Shown here in pieces: positions 13,333 to 24,680 of a DNA stretch of 64,000 bases. This stretch comes from Amoebidium appalachense (taxonomy: Eukaryota; Ichthyosporea), in assembly GCA_963693365.1 (NCBI GenBank), contig CAVNZM010000002.1, positions 4,836,001 to 4,900,000 of the forward strand, given 5' to 3'. Position 1 is the stretch's first letter. Every line of letters begins with the position of its first letter. The notes beneath the pieces were generated by a model that had not been told where the DNA came from, searched no databases, and worked only from the letters and a program-made list of their open reading frames with translations. The position numbers and the translations under genes were made by a program.

Positions 13333-13420
13333 TACCCCACAGCACACCACGACACTCGCGTGGGCGCACACACGCACACACACACATACACACACACACG
13401 CGCGCGTGTACGCGCGCGCG

Positions 13421-13451
<31 letters not shown>

Positions 13452-14198
13452 GCGCGCACGCGCACGCGCACACGCACGCACACACACACACACAGTGTCA
13501 CACCGTTGAATTCAAATTTTGTTAATGTAGCCAGGGAACTAAACAACATGAACCATAGATATCAAGGACGATCATTTTGATGAATCTTCAATCTGCAGAT
13601 ATGTTACAAGAGGCATTCGGGCACACAAACAAAAGTAAACACCAAACATACGATGCTCCAAAAAGCACTCCCCCCCCCCCCCAAAGCCTAAAAATGTGGG
13701 CAGGTGGGTGGGTGTCGGTGAGTGCAGGTGTGTGTGTGTGTGTGCTTAGAAGAACGTGGGCATGTGCGTTCGTAACGGTGTGTGGTGGTGGTGGTGGTGG
13801 GTGTGCAACGGTGTAATGGGTTGGGTTGAGTTGGGTTGGGTCGGGGGGGCTGGAATCTGGGATGGGCGGGGGAGAACCGAATAAGGGACCTGCAGTGGGC
13901 AGAAGCTGAGGGGTCCAACATGTTTGGTTTGTGGCCCTATGTGGGGACCTAACCTCGACCGAATTTCGGTTTTTTATTTTTGTTTTCCTCTTATCAACCT
14001 ACACCACACCGTGCGGGTCACAGGGTTATCCTGCTTTGACGCAAGACAGTACTGGTAGTACATCTGCCAATCCAAAAAAAAGTCAAAAAGAACACACCAC
14101 ACAAAAAAAAGAAAATGAAGTCGAAAAGAAAATACACAGGTCAAAAAGGAGCACGAATTCCCTTCTTGCATGACTACACATGCGCAGTTTTATACGTC
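10917..14198. other. intergenic region upstream of carbonic anhydrase, downstream of HDAC
   Basis: No gene is seen. It holds poly-A (11673-11714 on plus), poly-G/GA blocks at 12396-12720, a 53-nt G run at 12755-12807, (GTT)n at 13102-13136, (GT)n then poly-G at 13153-13219, poly-C and poly-A at 13254-13329, and an alternating CG/CA stretch at 13395-13495. The remaining sequence (10960-11640, 11750-12330, 13500-14190) has mixed composition with no exon-like frame. Confidence 0.65.
12755..12807. repeat. 53-nt poly-G
   Basis: Pure G run between carbonic anhydrase and HDAC. Other runs of about 30-60 nt lie at 6173-6213, 16061-16100, 16528-16570, 20451-20488, 32171-32205, 36070-36119 (G) and 5420-5450, 21920-21973, 22990-23033, 34993-35051, 35745-35780, 52544-52587, 55415-55448 (C). 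Confidence 0.85.
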
Positions 14199-15383
14199 TC
14201 AAAGAGCAACATAGGGGGGTTGTGCCTTCCCACACTTTTCCACCAGTCTTTCGACGTGGCTCCCTGCACGCTCAATGACTTGGTTCTGGTGCACCTGCAG
14301 GTCGTGGTAGCCGTAGCCCCTTATCTCGGCATCATACGGGTCCACAACAGAACTCTCGGCCACACCCAGCAGCGCCTCAACCACACGCAGCCCGCAATAA
14401 GGAGTCTGGCAGGGGTTATAGCCCCCCTCGTGAAGCATCATGATCTTACCCGAACATAATTCCTCCGCCAATTCAACCATTTTTTGCGCCATTATTCCGA
14501 ATGTGGAGGATGAGAGCATCATAGTGCCGAGGGGGTCAAGCGCACCTGCGTCGAACCCACACGAGATGAGAATTATGTCTGGCCTGAAGGCACGGATTGC
14601 AGGCAGAACCACGCGGTCCATCACCGCAAGGTAGCCCCCATGGCCCGTGCCTGGGGGAAGGGGGATGTTGATGTTGTAGTCTGTGCCTGCACCCTCGCCC
14701 ACGTCCGTGTATGCGCCCGAGTTTGCCGGGTAGAGGTTGTCCTGGTGGATGGAAAGAAACAAAACATCGCTACGGTCGTAGAAGGCCTGCTGGGTGCCGT
14801 TGCCATGGTGCACGTCCCAATCCACTATCGCCACCCTGCGTGCCCCGTGATCGCTTATTGCCGCCAAAGCCGTAAGCGCAATGTTGTTCAACAAACAGAA
14901 TCCTCTGGCCATGTCTCTCTCTGCGTGGTGGCCAGGTGGCCTCACCAAACAGTACGCATTCTTTATCTCCCCACTCATAACCCTATTCAGAGCCTCCAAA
15001 CAGCCCCCCGCCGAGTACAACGCGATGTCGTAGGAACCACGCCCTACGGGTGCCACCTCACCTCCTTCCCCACCAGTCGTATCGCTCAAATGCTTTATCC
15101 GGTCGAGGTATTCCTTGGTGTGGAACCGTTCCACCTCTGTGCGTGTGGCCGCACGTGACTTGATCTGTACCACGTGGTCGAGTGTTCCGGACACTGCCAG
15201 AAGGCTGTGGATTCTCGTTTTGGACTCGGGGCTCTCGCAGTGGTGCCACTGCTGCACATATACTCCCCGTGTGGGGTAGAGGGCGGAGAGCTCGGAAATG
15301 GCGTGGGTGCCTGTGTCGTGCCAACCATAGCGTTCATCCCACACGTAGCCTGTGCGGCTCACACTGTCGAGGTTTGACGCCAT
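14199..15383 (-). CDS. class II histone deacetylase-like amidohydrolase, intronless
   Basis: It is a zinc-dependent deacetylase of the arginase/HDAC fold and should remove acetyl groups from lysines of proteins or from small amines. The single open frame encodes 394 aa. The active site is intact: tandem His H152/H153 in RPPGHHAERD, DWDVHHGNGT with zinc ligands D190 and H192, the third ligand D278 in SCGFDAGALDPLG, and the catalytic Tyr Y322 in HEGGYNP (a Tyr, not the His of vertebrate class IIa enzymes). The opening TGYVWDERYGWHDTG and the full-length colinear match to what I recall of bacterial HdaH-type class II enzymes make a bacterial-like amidohydrolase the best call. It has no extra regulatory domain and no targeting signal. 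It is the only intronless gene in a window where the neighbours have 3-15 exons, consistent with more recent gene transfer or retrocopying. The native substrate cannot be told from sequence. Confidence 0.95.
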   Translation of the reverse strand: MASNLDSVSRTGYVWDERYGWHDTGTHAISELSALYPTRGVYVQQWHHCESPESKTRIHSLLAVSGTLDHVVQIKSRAATRTEVERFHTKEYLDRIKHLSDTTGGEGGEVAPVGRGSYDIALYSAGGCLEALNRVMSGEIKNAYCLVRPPGHHAERDMARGFCLLNNIALTALAAISDHGARRVAIVDWDVHHGNGTQQAFYDRSDVLFLSIHQDNLYPANSGAYTDVGEGAGTDYNINIPLPPGTGHGGYLAVMDRVVLPAIRAFRPDIILISCGFDAGALDPLGTMMLSSSTFGIMAQKMVELAEELCSGKIMMLHEGGYNPCQTPYCGLRVVEALLGVAESSVVDPYDAEIRGYGYHDLQVHQNQVIERAGSHVERLVEKCGKAQPPYVAL

Positions 15384-16013
15384 GTTTTAAATGTGTTGAG
15401 TGAGTGACTGCTGGAGTTAGTGGTGAAAAGAAGGATTGATCGTAATGTGGGTGGACTAGAGCGGGCCCGAAGTTGAAGTCCTTGCATGCAAGCGTGGTTC
15501 TCAGTTCTGGGTATGGAACCCCATATTTACAAAACGGTTTTTTTTTGTGCTCTGAACGTTCTGGCTCCATGAAAAAACAAACAAAATTGCACCGAGCCCC
15601 TCACTGAGCCTCGGTTCCGCAAGAACCAATAGGAGTGCGATAATCGGCCGATTGCGCATTCTTTCCTTTCATTTATTGAGATTCCGATCGCGAGACTCGA
15701 ATTTTGAAAGTATTTATGCTTTCCCCTGCGTCTCTTTCCTTTTTTTTTTTTTTTTTTTGGTGGGGAGAGGGTGGGGGGGGTGGGGGGGGGGGGGTTTTGA
15801 ATGCGTTAAAAAGTACGAAGTACACAAGAACAAACGGATAACACGATGCAGAATGCAAGCCATACATAAAGAGTATGCATAATAAGCAGAGCCCATCCTC
15901 AGGGGGGGCCCACGTCATCCACAGTACCCGAGTTTCGACCTATTCCCCTCGTTAACGAAACCCAACTCAGATACTGTTTCACTTGAACATGAGTAGGTCA
16001 CCCGTCTTGATAT

Positions 16014-16044
<31 letters not shown>

Positions 16045-16059
16045 GGTGGTGGTGGTGGT

Positions 16060-16101
<42 letters not shown>

Positions 16102-16268
16102 GAGAGAGAGAGATTCAATCATTCAGATTTATGAACATGTAGGACAGGTTCTACTTCGAGAAGAGGGTCGTACTGGGACGCATCGTGTGGAGCGAATTCG
16201 AGTGGGGGGGGATACTTGGAGCATAATGCCTGGCCGTATACCGCCTTGAGCTTGAGCTTGAGCTTGAG

Positions 16269-16306
<38 letters not shown>

Positions 16307-16527
16307 GGGGGGGGGGGAGGGGGGGGGGAGAGAGAGGGGGGGGGGGGGAGAGAGAGAGAGAGTGTGTGTGTGTGTGTGTGTGTGCGTACGAATTAATATT
16401 GGTGTGACTGTCTGTGTGTGTGTGTATACGTGGGCATGTGTCGTACGCGTGTGTAGCTGTGTGCACGCACGTGTGTGCGTGCGCCGACGTTTGTGATGTG
16501 ACGGCGCTTAGTGTGGGGGTGGGGAAA

Positions 16528-16571
<44 letters not shown>

Positions 16572-16770
16572 GGACCTGTAGCCTTTGAAAAACTTAACAA
16601 AGCCATTTGGGTCGAAAACTGCCTCTTTATTATTTATTTTTGAAAGATTATCGCATATTCTAGATTACAAGTTCATATCTTGCGTTGGAAACTTCATGTT
16701 GGGCGAGTCAAAGCAAAAAAAAAGGCACAGCCAACCTCGATTGTTCCAGACCATTCCCGACAGTCCAGAT
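15384..16770. other. intergenic region between HDAC start and GILT end
   Basis: It holds the presumed HDAC upstream region (15384-15720, no clear promoter motif), a copy of the dispersed repeat (15795-16011), poly-G blocks (16014-16043, 16061-16100, 16528-16570), a (GAGCTT)n hexamer run at 16248-16274 and GA/GT microsatellites. No exon is seen. Confidence 0.65.
15795..16011 (-). mobile_element. dispersed SINE-like repeat, 5'-truncated copy
   Basis: On the minus strand it starts inside the CGTCTT/AAGACG hairpin of the family, runs through the GGTCGAAACTC box and the GATGGGCTCTGCTTATTATG core, and ends ACGCATTCAAAA directly against poly-C (poly-G on plus at 15775-15794). It is closely similar to the plus-strand copy at 37855-38103. 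Poly-G also begins immediately beyond its other end. Confidence 0.8.
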
Positions 16771-16913
16771 TTAGTTTCTGAAGTAGCTGGCCAGGCCGAC
16801 CAGCATACGGTGTGCCTGGGCAAGGAAGGTGGCCTGCTCCTCACAGGCGGAGGGCTTGGGCCCCGTGTAGGTCTTGCAGAGGAACCCAACGAAATCGGAC
16901 ATGGCGGCATTCT

Positions 16914-16977
<64 letters not shown>

Positions 16978-18220
16978 CAGGGGGGGGGGGGGGGGAAACA
17001 GGATTGAGTATAAATCTAACGGGATAATGTATTGTCCGATATGTCTGCACACGTTTGGCTGATGATTGGGATAGCTTGTTTGTCTATCTGGTATAGATCT
17101 TAAAGCACATAATCGAACACATAATCTCATGTAATTTGTCCTCCCACCTTTTTTTGCTTTTGTTTTTTCAAACCCTTTACGTGTACCATGATCTGTGCCG
17201 CCAAAAACGTACCTGTGTGGCCTCGGAGGCATCACCGTTGATGACCAGCCAAGGTACCCAGCGGTGGGGGGGGTTGAGTGCGTTGGTGCGATCGGCATTG
17301 GCCTGGTGGATCTGCTTGCCCTGTGATCGCGGATTGGGGAAAATGTTGGTTTTTGGTTGCATTGTGGAAGATTGGCAATTGCATGAGGGAGATAGGGAGA
17401 ATCGGGCCAAAAAAAAAAAAAAAAAGGGGGGGGGGGGGGGGGGGGGGGAAGAATGAATGGTGCTCGTGGAATCTTATGACACCTTATAACACAATCCGCG
17501 CATACTATTGTTTTTTATCTCTTGTGTTTGTGTTGTTTACAGATGAATGGACCAGGTGTATGAACAGCAACTGCCACACGTTAAGCAGCAATAGCCTTTT
17601 TCCTTTACATCTGTTGTGTTGTTAACTTACAGTATACATATGACATAAATGCAGACCATCTGTCATAAATACGTGGCCAACTCGCACGACGGACAAAGTA
17701 GCGAGAAGGGGAAGAAGGCCAGGGGGAGGGGAGGGGGGGAGGGGGGGGGGGGGGGGGGGTTATAGAAACAGAGAGAGAGATCGACGGGGGGGGGGGGGGG
17801 GGGGGGGGGGGACAGCGGAAGAGAGAGAGAGAGAAAGGGAACATGGGAAAATAATGAGGAGGAAAAAATGGGGTATATAGCCGGCCAACTATAACTCCAA
17901 ATCACGCACCTTATCAGATGATGCGCAATCACCGATTGGCTTGTAGTTGACTTTAAGGTTCTTGGCACAGGCCGGGCCAGCACTTGCAGGGTCACCGGGG
18001 TTTGTCTCCTCCAGACACGACACATAGGGGAACCACGAGTTGTTGGGCAGAAGGTTGATGGCACAGCCCTAAAATGGGGCAAAAAAAAAAAAAAGAAGAA
18101 GAAGAAGGAAAAGGAAAAAAAGAAAGGAAGTGGGGGAAGACGAGGAGGAGGAGAGAGTGAAGAATAGAGGGGGGAGGGGGGGGGGGGGGGGGGGGGGGGG
18201 GGATGTGTGTTTGTGTTCTA

Positions 18221-18319
<99 letters not shown>

Positions 18320-18820
18320 ATGCGTGCGCGCCCATGTGTATATTTGGTGGTGGGGGTCCGGGTGTTGTTAGAATGTGCTACAGAGTGCCAAGTACACATT
18401 CATGACATGGGCAAAATAGATGTGGCCAAAATGGCTACAGGCCTTAAACATATCAGGGTAAGGGGGAAAGCAGAAACCCAGGTTGCATAGATGGTGCTGG
18501 GGATGAGATTAAGGAGGGGGGGGGGGGGGGGGGGGGGGGGTTGAGGGGGAGGCCTTGTGATGGTTAAGGATATGACATAATGAGCGAAAAGAGGTTTCAA
18601 AAATGAACAAAAAATAGCCCAAGGACCCCCCCTTTCCCCTCCCTCTCGACGCAGCTATCTGGGGGGAAACGAGAGAAAAGGAAGAGAAAAGATTGTGCAT
18701 TACACACACACACAAAAAAGGGCGGGGACGAGGGAAAGAACGAACTCCCCTCACCCCCCCCTTTCCCCCCTCCCCTCCAAAAAAAAGAAAGAAAGGAAAG
18801 AAAAGAAAAGAAAAGAAAAG

Positions 18821-18868
<48 letters not shown>

Positions 18869-19578
18869 CCCTAACACATACACCACTGCCACTACTCCAC
18901 ACACTCGTGCACCAACCGTGACCCACACACACACACACACACACACAGATCGCAACCCCTCAAAAAGGGGAGAGGAAGAATAGAAGTGCAAGTGCACAGT
19001 AAGTTAATTTCGACTTTGCTTCACTCCACCCTCTCCCCAGTCTTCTTCACACAATCCAACCAGTAACACGCACAGTATGCAAAATAGGTAGAACCCACCT
19101 TCAAATAGAGGGGGGGAAGGGGCAGGGAGGAAATGGGGGGAGAGGGGGGAGGGGGGAGGAAAAGGGCGGAGTAAGGAGCCGGGGGGAGTGGGGAGGGGGG
19201 TTTAATCTTTTTTTTTTTTTGCGCATACCATGAGGATGTTGCCGTTGCACTCATTGGGGCCGTGCTGGCACTGCCACTGCAGGGGGCCAATGACCCGGGC
19301 ATTGCCGTAGGGGATGACCTCCAGGCTATAAATAGCATCCAGGCCAGGCGTGTTGTAGGCCTTCTTGACCTCACTGCTCATGAACTGAATCGGGGTGTCA
19401 GTGAATGTTCCCTTGAAAAGGAGGGGGGGGGGGGGGGGGGGGGGGGAGGGGGTGGGATGTGTCATAAAGTACGAAGTACCCATGAACAACGGATAACACG
19501 ATGTAGAGTGCAAACCATACATAAACAGTATGCATAATAAGCAGAGTCCATCCTCAGAAAGGGCCCACGTCATCCACC

Positions 19579-19609
<31 letters not shown>

Positions 19610-19991
19610 TCGACACGTGACAGGTTGAGAAATCCGGAGGCAAAAATGGAAACGGAGACAGAGGGGGGGGGAGGGGGGGGGGGGGGGAGGGGGGGGGGGG
19701 GGGGGGAGGGGGAGATGTATACGAGTACGCAGGCTTACTTCCTAAAGGTAAAACATAACGTAGATACGCAAAATAGAACCGGCACGGTGTGTGAAACAGG
19801 ACCAGAGGAGATGAGGGGACAGAAGGAGTTTTTGGGGGGGGGGGAGGGGGGGGGGGGGGATGCATCATAAATGTGAAGTAGACATTAACAACGGACAACA
19901 CAGTGCAAAGTGCAAACCACACAATAAGAGCATGCATGATAAGTGAACCCATCCTCAGGGAGGGACCAGGTCAACCGGGGGGGAGGAGGGG

Positions 19992-20028
<37 letters not shown>

Positions 20029-20081
20029 GGAGGGGGAGGGAGGAGGTGTGGTGGTGGTGGTGCGTGTGTGTGTGTGTGTTT

Positions 20082-20122
<41 letters not shown>

Positions 20123-20449
20123 GATGAAGGGACAAAGAGGGGGGATGGAGGTTGGAGGATGGGGAGGACAGAAAAAGAAGCAACCAGGGGACACGAAGAT
20201 GTGTGGGGAAGGGCGAGAAGGTGAATGGAAAGGTCCTATTTCCAGCACAGAAACACAAAAAGACGAACGGTCGGGAGTTAGGTATGATATAGAAGGGCAC
20301 AGGGAAATAGTAAATGTCAAGTTCGTAACGCTGAAGGCTGATGGTAAGTGACGGGAGAGGCACAGGCTGGGCTAAACTCAGGAAGGGTTGAGAGCCTAGG
20401 CTAAGAAAGATCCGGTATAAGCGAAGAGATAATGATGCCGAAGTGAGAA

Positions 20450-20488
<39 letters not shown>

Positions 20489-20811
20489 CTTAGACAGAGA
20501 GAGGGAGTGAGTGATATTTACGCCAAATAAACTCAAGTACGAGTAAATTTGTATCTGAACCTCACTGTCACTATGTATCTCTCTCCCTATCGTTGCAACA
20601 CCACAAAAAAGGGTGACATAAAAAAACGAACCAATCCCAAAAACAAACGCTCCACCAGCCCAACTTTACTCAAACCGTCACGTACCCGTGAGCAGAAGGG
20701 GCACATGGCCTCCATGTAGAGTTCCACTCTGACTTTCTCCGCATTCTCGTTGGGGAGAATGACCAGAGCCTGGGCCACAGCCGCAAGGGCAAAAAGAGAG
20801 AGGATCTTCAT
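16771..20811 (-). CDS. GILT family lysosomal thiol reductase
   Basis: GILT enzymes reduce protein disulfides in acidic endosomes or lysosomes. Five minus exons (20686-20811, 19229-19411, 17910-18068, 17213-17320, 16771-16911), all in phase 0, give 238 aa. Residues 1-15 are a signal peptide ([15 protein letters not shown]). The thioredoxin-like active site is CPFC at C37-C40 within [14 protein letters not shown]. The family signature CQHGxxECxxNxxxxC is matched exactly at C90-C105 and is created across the exon 2/3 junction. LEVIPYGNA is the usual strand after the active site. Exons 3 and 4 hold the conserved cysteines and [14 protein letters not shown] (the cis-Pro region), and the protein ends SYFRN. 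The last acceptor is preceded by about 60 nt of (CA)n. Introns carry poly-C tracts, read as poly-G on plus, and copies of the dispersed repeat. Confidence 0.95.
18224..18318. repeat. (TG)n microsatellite in GILT intron 2
   Basis: About 95 nt of almost uninterrupted TG on the plus strand, next to a poly-G run at 18178-18202. Confidence 0.95.
19460..19580 (-). mobile_element. dispersed SINE-like repeat, truncated copy
   Basis: On the minus strand it contains the core GTGGATGACGTGGGCCC, then GATGGACTCTGCTTATTATG and GTACTTCGTACTTTATGAC, and runs into poly-C (plus-strand G runs at 19423-19446). Poly-G on plus also starts at its other edge (19581). It lies in GILT intron 1. Confidence 0.75.
19860..19976 (-). 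mobile_element. dispersed SINE-like repeat, diverged truncated copy
   Basis: Diverged version of the copy at 19460-19580, with the order kept on the minus strand (GGTCCCTCCCTGAGGATGGG, then a CATGC region, then a 3' end at GATGCATCC). It is flanked on both sides by poly-G on plus. It lies in GILT intron 1. Confidence 0.6.
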
Positions 20812-21918
20812 GTTGTCTACGGGGTTGAAGGGTATTGAGTTGAACAAAACAATTACAATCGTATAAACACGATACTGTGGGTGTGTGTAAAGATGCTTTT
20901 GGTGGCCAAGTGTGGGGAGGAAAAACACAACAAGAAAATTAATGGAAGCCTGGGGGTGGTGGCAAAGATTAGGGAGCTTGATATTATGTGCGTGTGCATG
21001 TGCGTGCGCGCGTGCGTGTGCGTGTGTGTGTGTGTGTGCGAGTATGTGCGTTCCTGTGTGTCCTCCTGTGCGTGTCTCTTTGGGGGGGGGGGGGGGGGGG
21101 AGGGGGGGGAAGGGGGAGGGGGGAGCGGCGGGGGAGGGGAGGGGGAGGGGGGGGGGGGGGGGGAAGGGGAGGCATCGTTCTACCACTATACAGCTTGTAG
21201 GGAAGCAGCCACTTCTAACAGCTGTATTTCTTACAGTAGTCTTAACGCGTTTACAAAGTGCACATGTAACTCCAGACTCATTTTATTGGCCTGTGAGGGC
21301 GTTTGGCTACCCCACCTAGGGCATTGACCTTTACAAACAAAAAAATTCGGCGAAATTTTTTGTGAAAACCTGTGCCTGAAAAGACGTATCTATGTTGTCC
21401 CCCATTTTTTTTTCCACACTACATCTGACGGGAGCAAAGAGGAGCAAATGGGCGCTCACCTTTTGCTCTTTAACGCCTTCGACACCCCTTGCTCGCTCCT
21501 TTCTCGCGTCTTGAAAGCCTTCTGTTTTGCTTTCATGCTTTGATTTATCCTCGTTATCGGGCCTGGAGGAGAGCAAAACAACAAAAGGAAAGCAGGATGG
21601 TCTACCGGTGAGCCACGATGGATGCAAGTGAAGAACAGTCTTGTAGCGTCGTTTTATTGGGGGAAAAAATGATTAAACTTATTTTTTATGCTATAACTTT
21701 CTACTTTTGTAAAAAATCTCGTATAAAACTTACCCAAACAACAGTAAACTCAACCTCTGCGCAATGGTCCGGACAAGAAGCACAATAACGCCATTTGCTT
21801 GTTTCTGTTGTGCATCCTATAGGAATGCTCTAAAATGACCTATGTATGGCCCATGAAAGAGCTATTTATGGTTCATCCAGTTAATTCCCTAGTGGCTCAA
21901 TGAATGAATGAACAGTAA

Positions 21919-21973
<55 letters not shown>

Positions 21974-22989
21974 TACACACACACACACACACCCAACTCC
22001 CCAATCCTCATGTACATAGTCTTAACGAACCGGAGATGCTCGCTGTCGCCGGCGCCGCCGCCTGCCTGTCCGTTTAGGCTCTTTTGAAATTCCCTTAGCT
22101 GTAGGCTGCAGCAGCTGCAGTGATTGCCCCCTCCCCCCCCCCGGCGAGCTCCACACCCCCCCGAGGCTCCCCCGAGTCCCCCCTGAGGCTCCCCTCCCCT
22201 CCCCCCGCCTCCCCTCCTTCGCCCTTCCGTCGCCCCCGTCCCACCCCCACCTCCCCCTTCCCCCACCAACCCCCCCCCTCCCCGCCTCCCCTCCCCCGCC
22301 GCTTCCCCCCTCAAAAAAAATAAAAAAATCACACGTGCACACCTCTTTCCCTTGAGGCTCATTTTCAAAGGGAGAATAGCGCTTTCGTTTGAAGTATACT
22401 CCCTGCAGCATTCTCAATCATCTAAATCTGGGGTTCACAAGTTGGTTGCCGTACTAAACGTGTGTACCTATGTGGAAACGTACTTTGCGCTTTAGTAGTT
22501 GTTCCATTGCGCTTTTTCACGGCCTTAAATTTTTTGGGCACAGCCACAGACTCAGTCTGCAGCTTGCAGTTACTGTCCCCTTACAACCTCCATACTGTGC
22601 GGTGGGGAGAGGGGGGGGACGGAGGGGGGGGGGGGGGGGGGGGGGATGCGGAGGGGGGGGGGGGGGGGGGACGTAATTAAATATAAGGGGACGGGAAGAC
22701 TTGTGGAGGCACGTGGGGGGAGGGGGAGAGGAGGGCCGGGGGGCAGAGGGGTGGGCTTTCTTTCCGTCAGTATTAGAGCTCTTATTAGTTAAGCCCTGAA
22801 AGCAGGCTTGCAGGTTGAGAATAGGAACCTGCAAAAAGACAGCCCGGTTGATGTTTCTATGAGTTCTCATGCAGCTCCGAGATGAATAATAATTAGTATT
22901 AAGTGGCACAAAAAGAAACCAGTGAAGAAACTCCAACCTGGTGCGGATTTTTTTGGGTCCCCCTGCTTTGTGCCTCCCCCCGGCCCCCC

Positions 22990-23034
<45 letters not shown>

Positions 23035-23660
23035 CCCCCTCCCGTTTTCCCCCCATCTTTATTGCAAGAAAGAGGGGGAGGGGGGGGGGAGGGGAGGGTT
23101 TAGCTACAAGTAGGAATTCAACATCTTAAACTTAGTAAATGCACGACAACATCTGTGCCTGAGTCTGACATATCAATGGCATATTTTCCTTAAGTCAGAT
23201 CGATACGTATGCCAAGAAAACATGCAATATTCACGAAAAAAACATAGAATTCGAAGCTACCTGATATACTGGCTATCGTCACCATGACTACAACAAAATG
23301 AATAGAAGCTGAAGACTAACAGTCGGTGCCTTTCAATGATCCCCAGCACTCAGTCTGAGACTCGTGACCACCTTCCCCTCAACTCAACACCACCAAACTA
23401 CATTGCCCTTTCACTCCCGGAGTCAGTCCTCCTAGTATCCTCTGTCCCCGTCTCATCCACGTGCTTCTACATCCTTCCCCCCACCCCCCTCCTCCCTCTC
23501 CTCCTAGCCTCCCCCCCCCCCCCCCCCCCCCCGCCTCACCCCTCCCCTTCTTCCCCCCCCCCCCCCCCCCCTCCCCCCCTTCCTTGGGACAACAAAACAG
23601 GCAATCTAGTTATAAGACTCCCCTTCTCCCCCTCCCCTCCCTCCCCCTTGAAACCTCGGG

Positions 23661-24024
23661 GAGGAAGGGGGGATATGGTAGTATTTAATTAATACGTATT
23701 ACGCGTGGCCTGGACGGCCACGCACATGTGTACACACTGGCATGCATGATGGCCCTGTTCCTATCCCACCAATTGCATCCATATGCATGTCATGGTCTGT
23801 ATCCACAACCTCAAATCATCAATTTCAAAACACAACTTCTAAACAACTAAAAATGTAGGATTGGGATGCACATTGGCCTGCAGGCCCACAGCCTGGCCAG
23901 TACAGGCCATGACATGCATATGGATGCAATTGGTGGGATAGGAACATGGCCATCATGCAGTACATGGGCGTCTGGGCCACGCGTAATACGTATTAAATAC
24001 TCTACCATATATCCCCCCTTCCTC
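23661..24024. mobile_element. fold-back (MITE-like) element with long inverted arms
   Basis: The left arm 23661-23801 and right arm 23901-24024 are near-perfect reverse complements over most of their length, including GGAAGGGGGGATATGGTAG, AATACGTATTACGCGTGGCC, TTCCTATCCCACCAATTGCA and TCCATATGCATGTCATGG. About 99 nt of unrelated sequence lies between them. A few indels separate the arms. There is no coding capacity. Outer flanks are C-rich (left) and CT-rich (right), so a target-site duplication cannot be recognised. Confidence 0.85.
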
Positions 24025-24555
24025 TCCCCTCCCCCCCACTTCCGCGCCTCGCACACCCAGCCGCCAGAAACACGTCCCACGGGCCCTGCCCAGTACAAGG
24101 TCCCAATGGCATGGGACTGCGGGGAGGGTTTTAGATGAAATAAGGCCCCACCGCATCTTGGTGCAGTGGCACGTGCACCCGCCTTGTGATAGTCCTGTAG
24201 GACCTTTTTACGGGGAGGTGTCACGGTGGGGAGTGTTTGGGGGGGTCGCCGTGATGGTGGGTGTGTGTGTGTGTACGGAGGGAGGGGGGTGTCCGCGGCA
24301 GGTGATCGGATATTTACGGGGTCCAAGCATTCCAAAGCTTTCGATGGTTCATCCAGGTGCAAACCGTTCCTTCATCAGGCACATTACCAAGGCTGTTCCT
24401 ATTGAATATTAATATACTCCTGCCAATTAGGCTCATAAAGCGGGACATGCTAGGGTGTGTGTTCGGGCCATGCAGTGGTGATGGGGGTGGTGTTTTTTTC
24501 TTTTTCTTTCTTTTGGGGGGGGGGGGGTAGTATCCGGATGTATGTATGCATATGA

Positions 24556-24680
24556 GGGTTGGAACTATGGAGGAAACATCAAAGCACGTGATACTAGCGT
24601 CACAATAATACAAAACAGGGTAGTGAACACTTCAATAGAGCCCACCAAGTGCAGCGAGTTAGAATTATCGGGGAAACATT
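24556..24680 (-). mobile_element. dispersed repeat, second subfamily
   Basis: It shares GGTTGGAAnTATGGAGGA, an ACAnCAAAG stretch and CACTTnAAnAGAGCCCA with the copy at 63830-63955. The AGAGCCCA box is also the core of the main family in reverse orientation. A further fragment with CGAACAGAGCCCATTGCTCG lies at 24760-24800. Confidence 0.5.
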
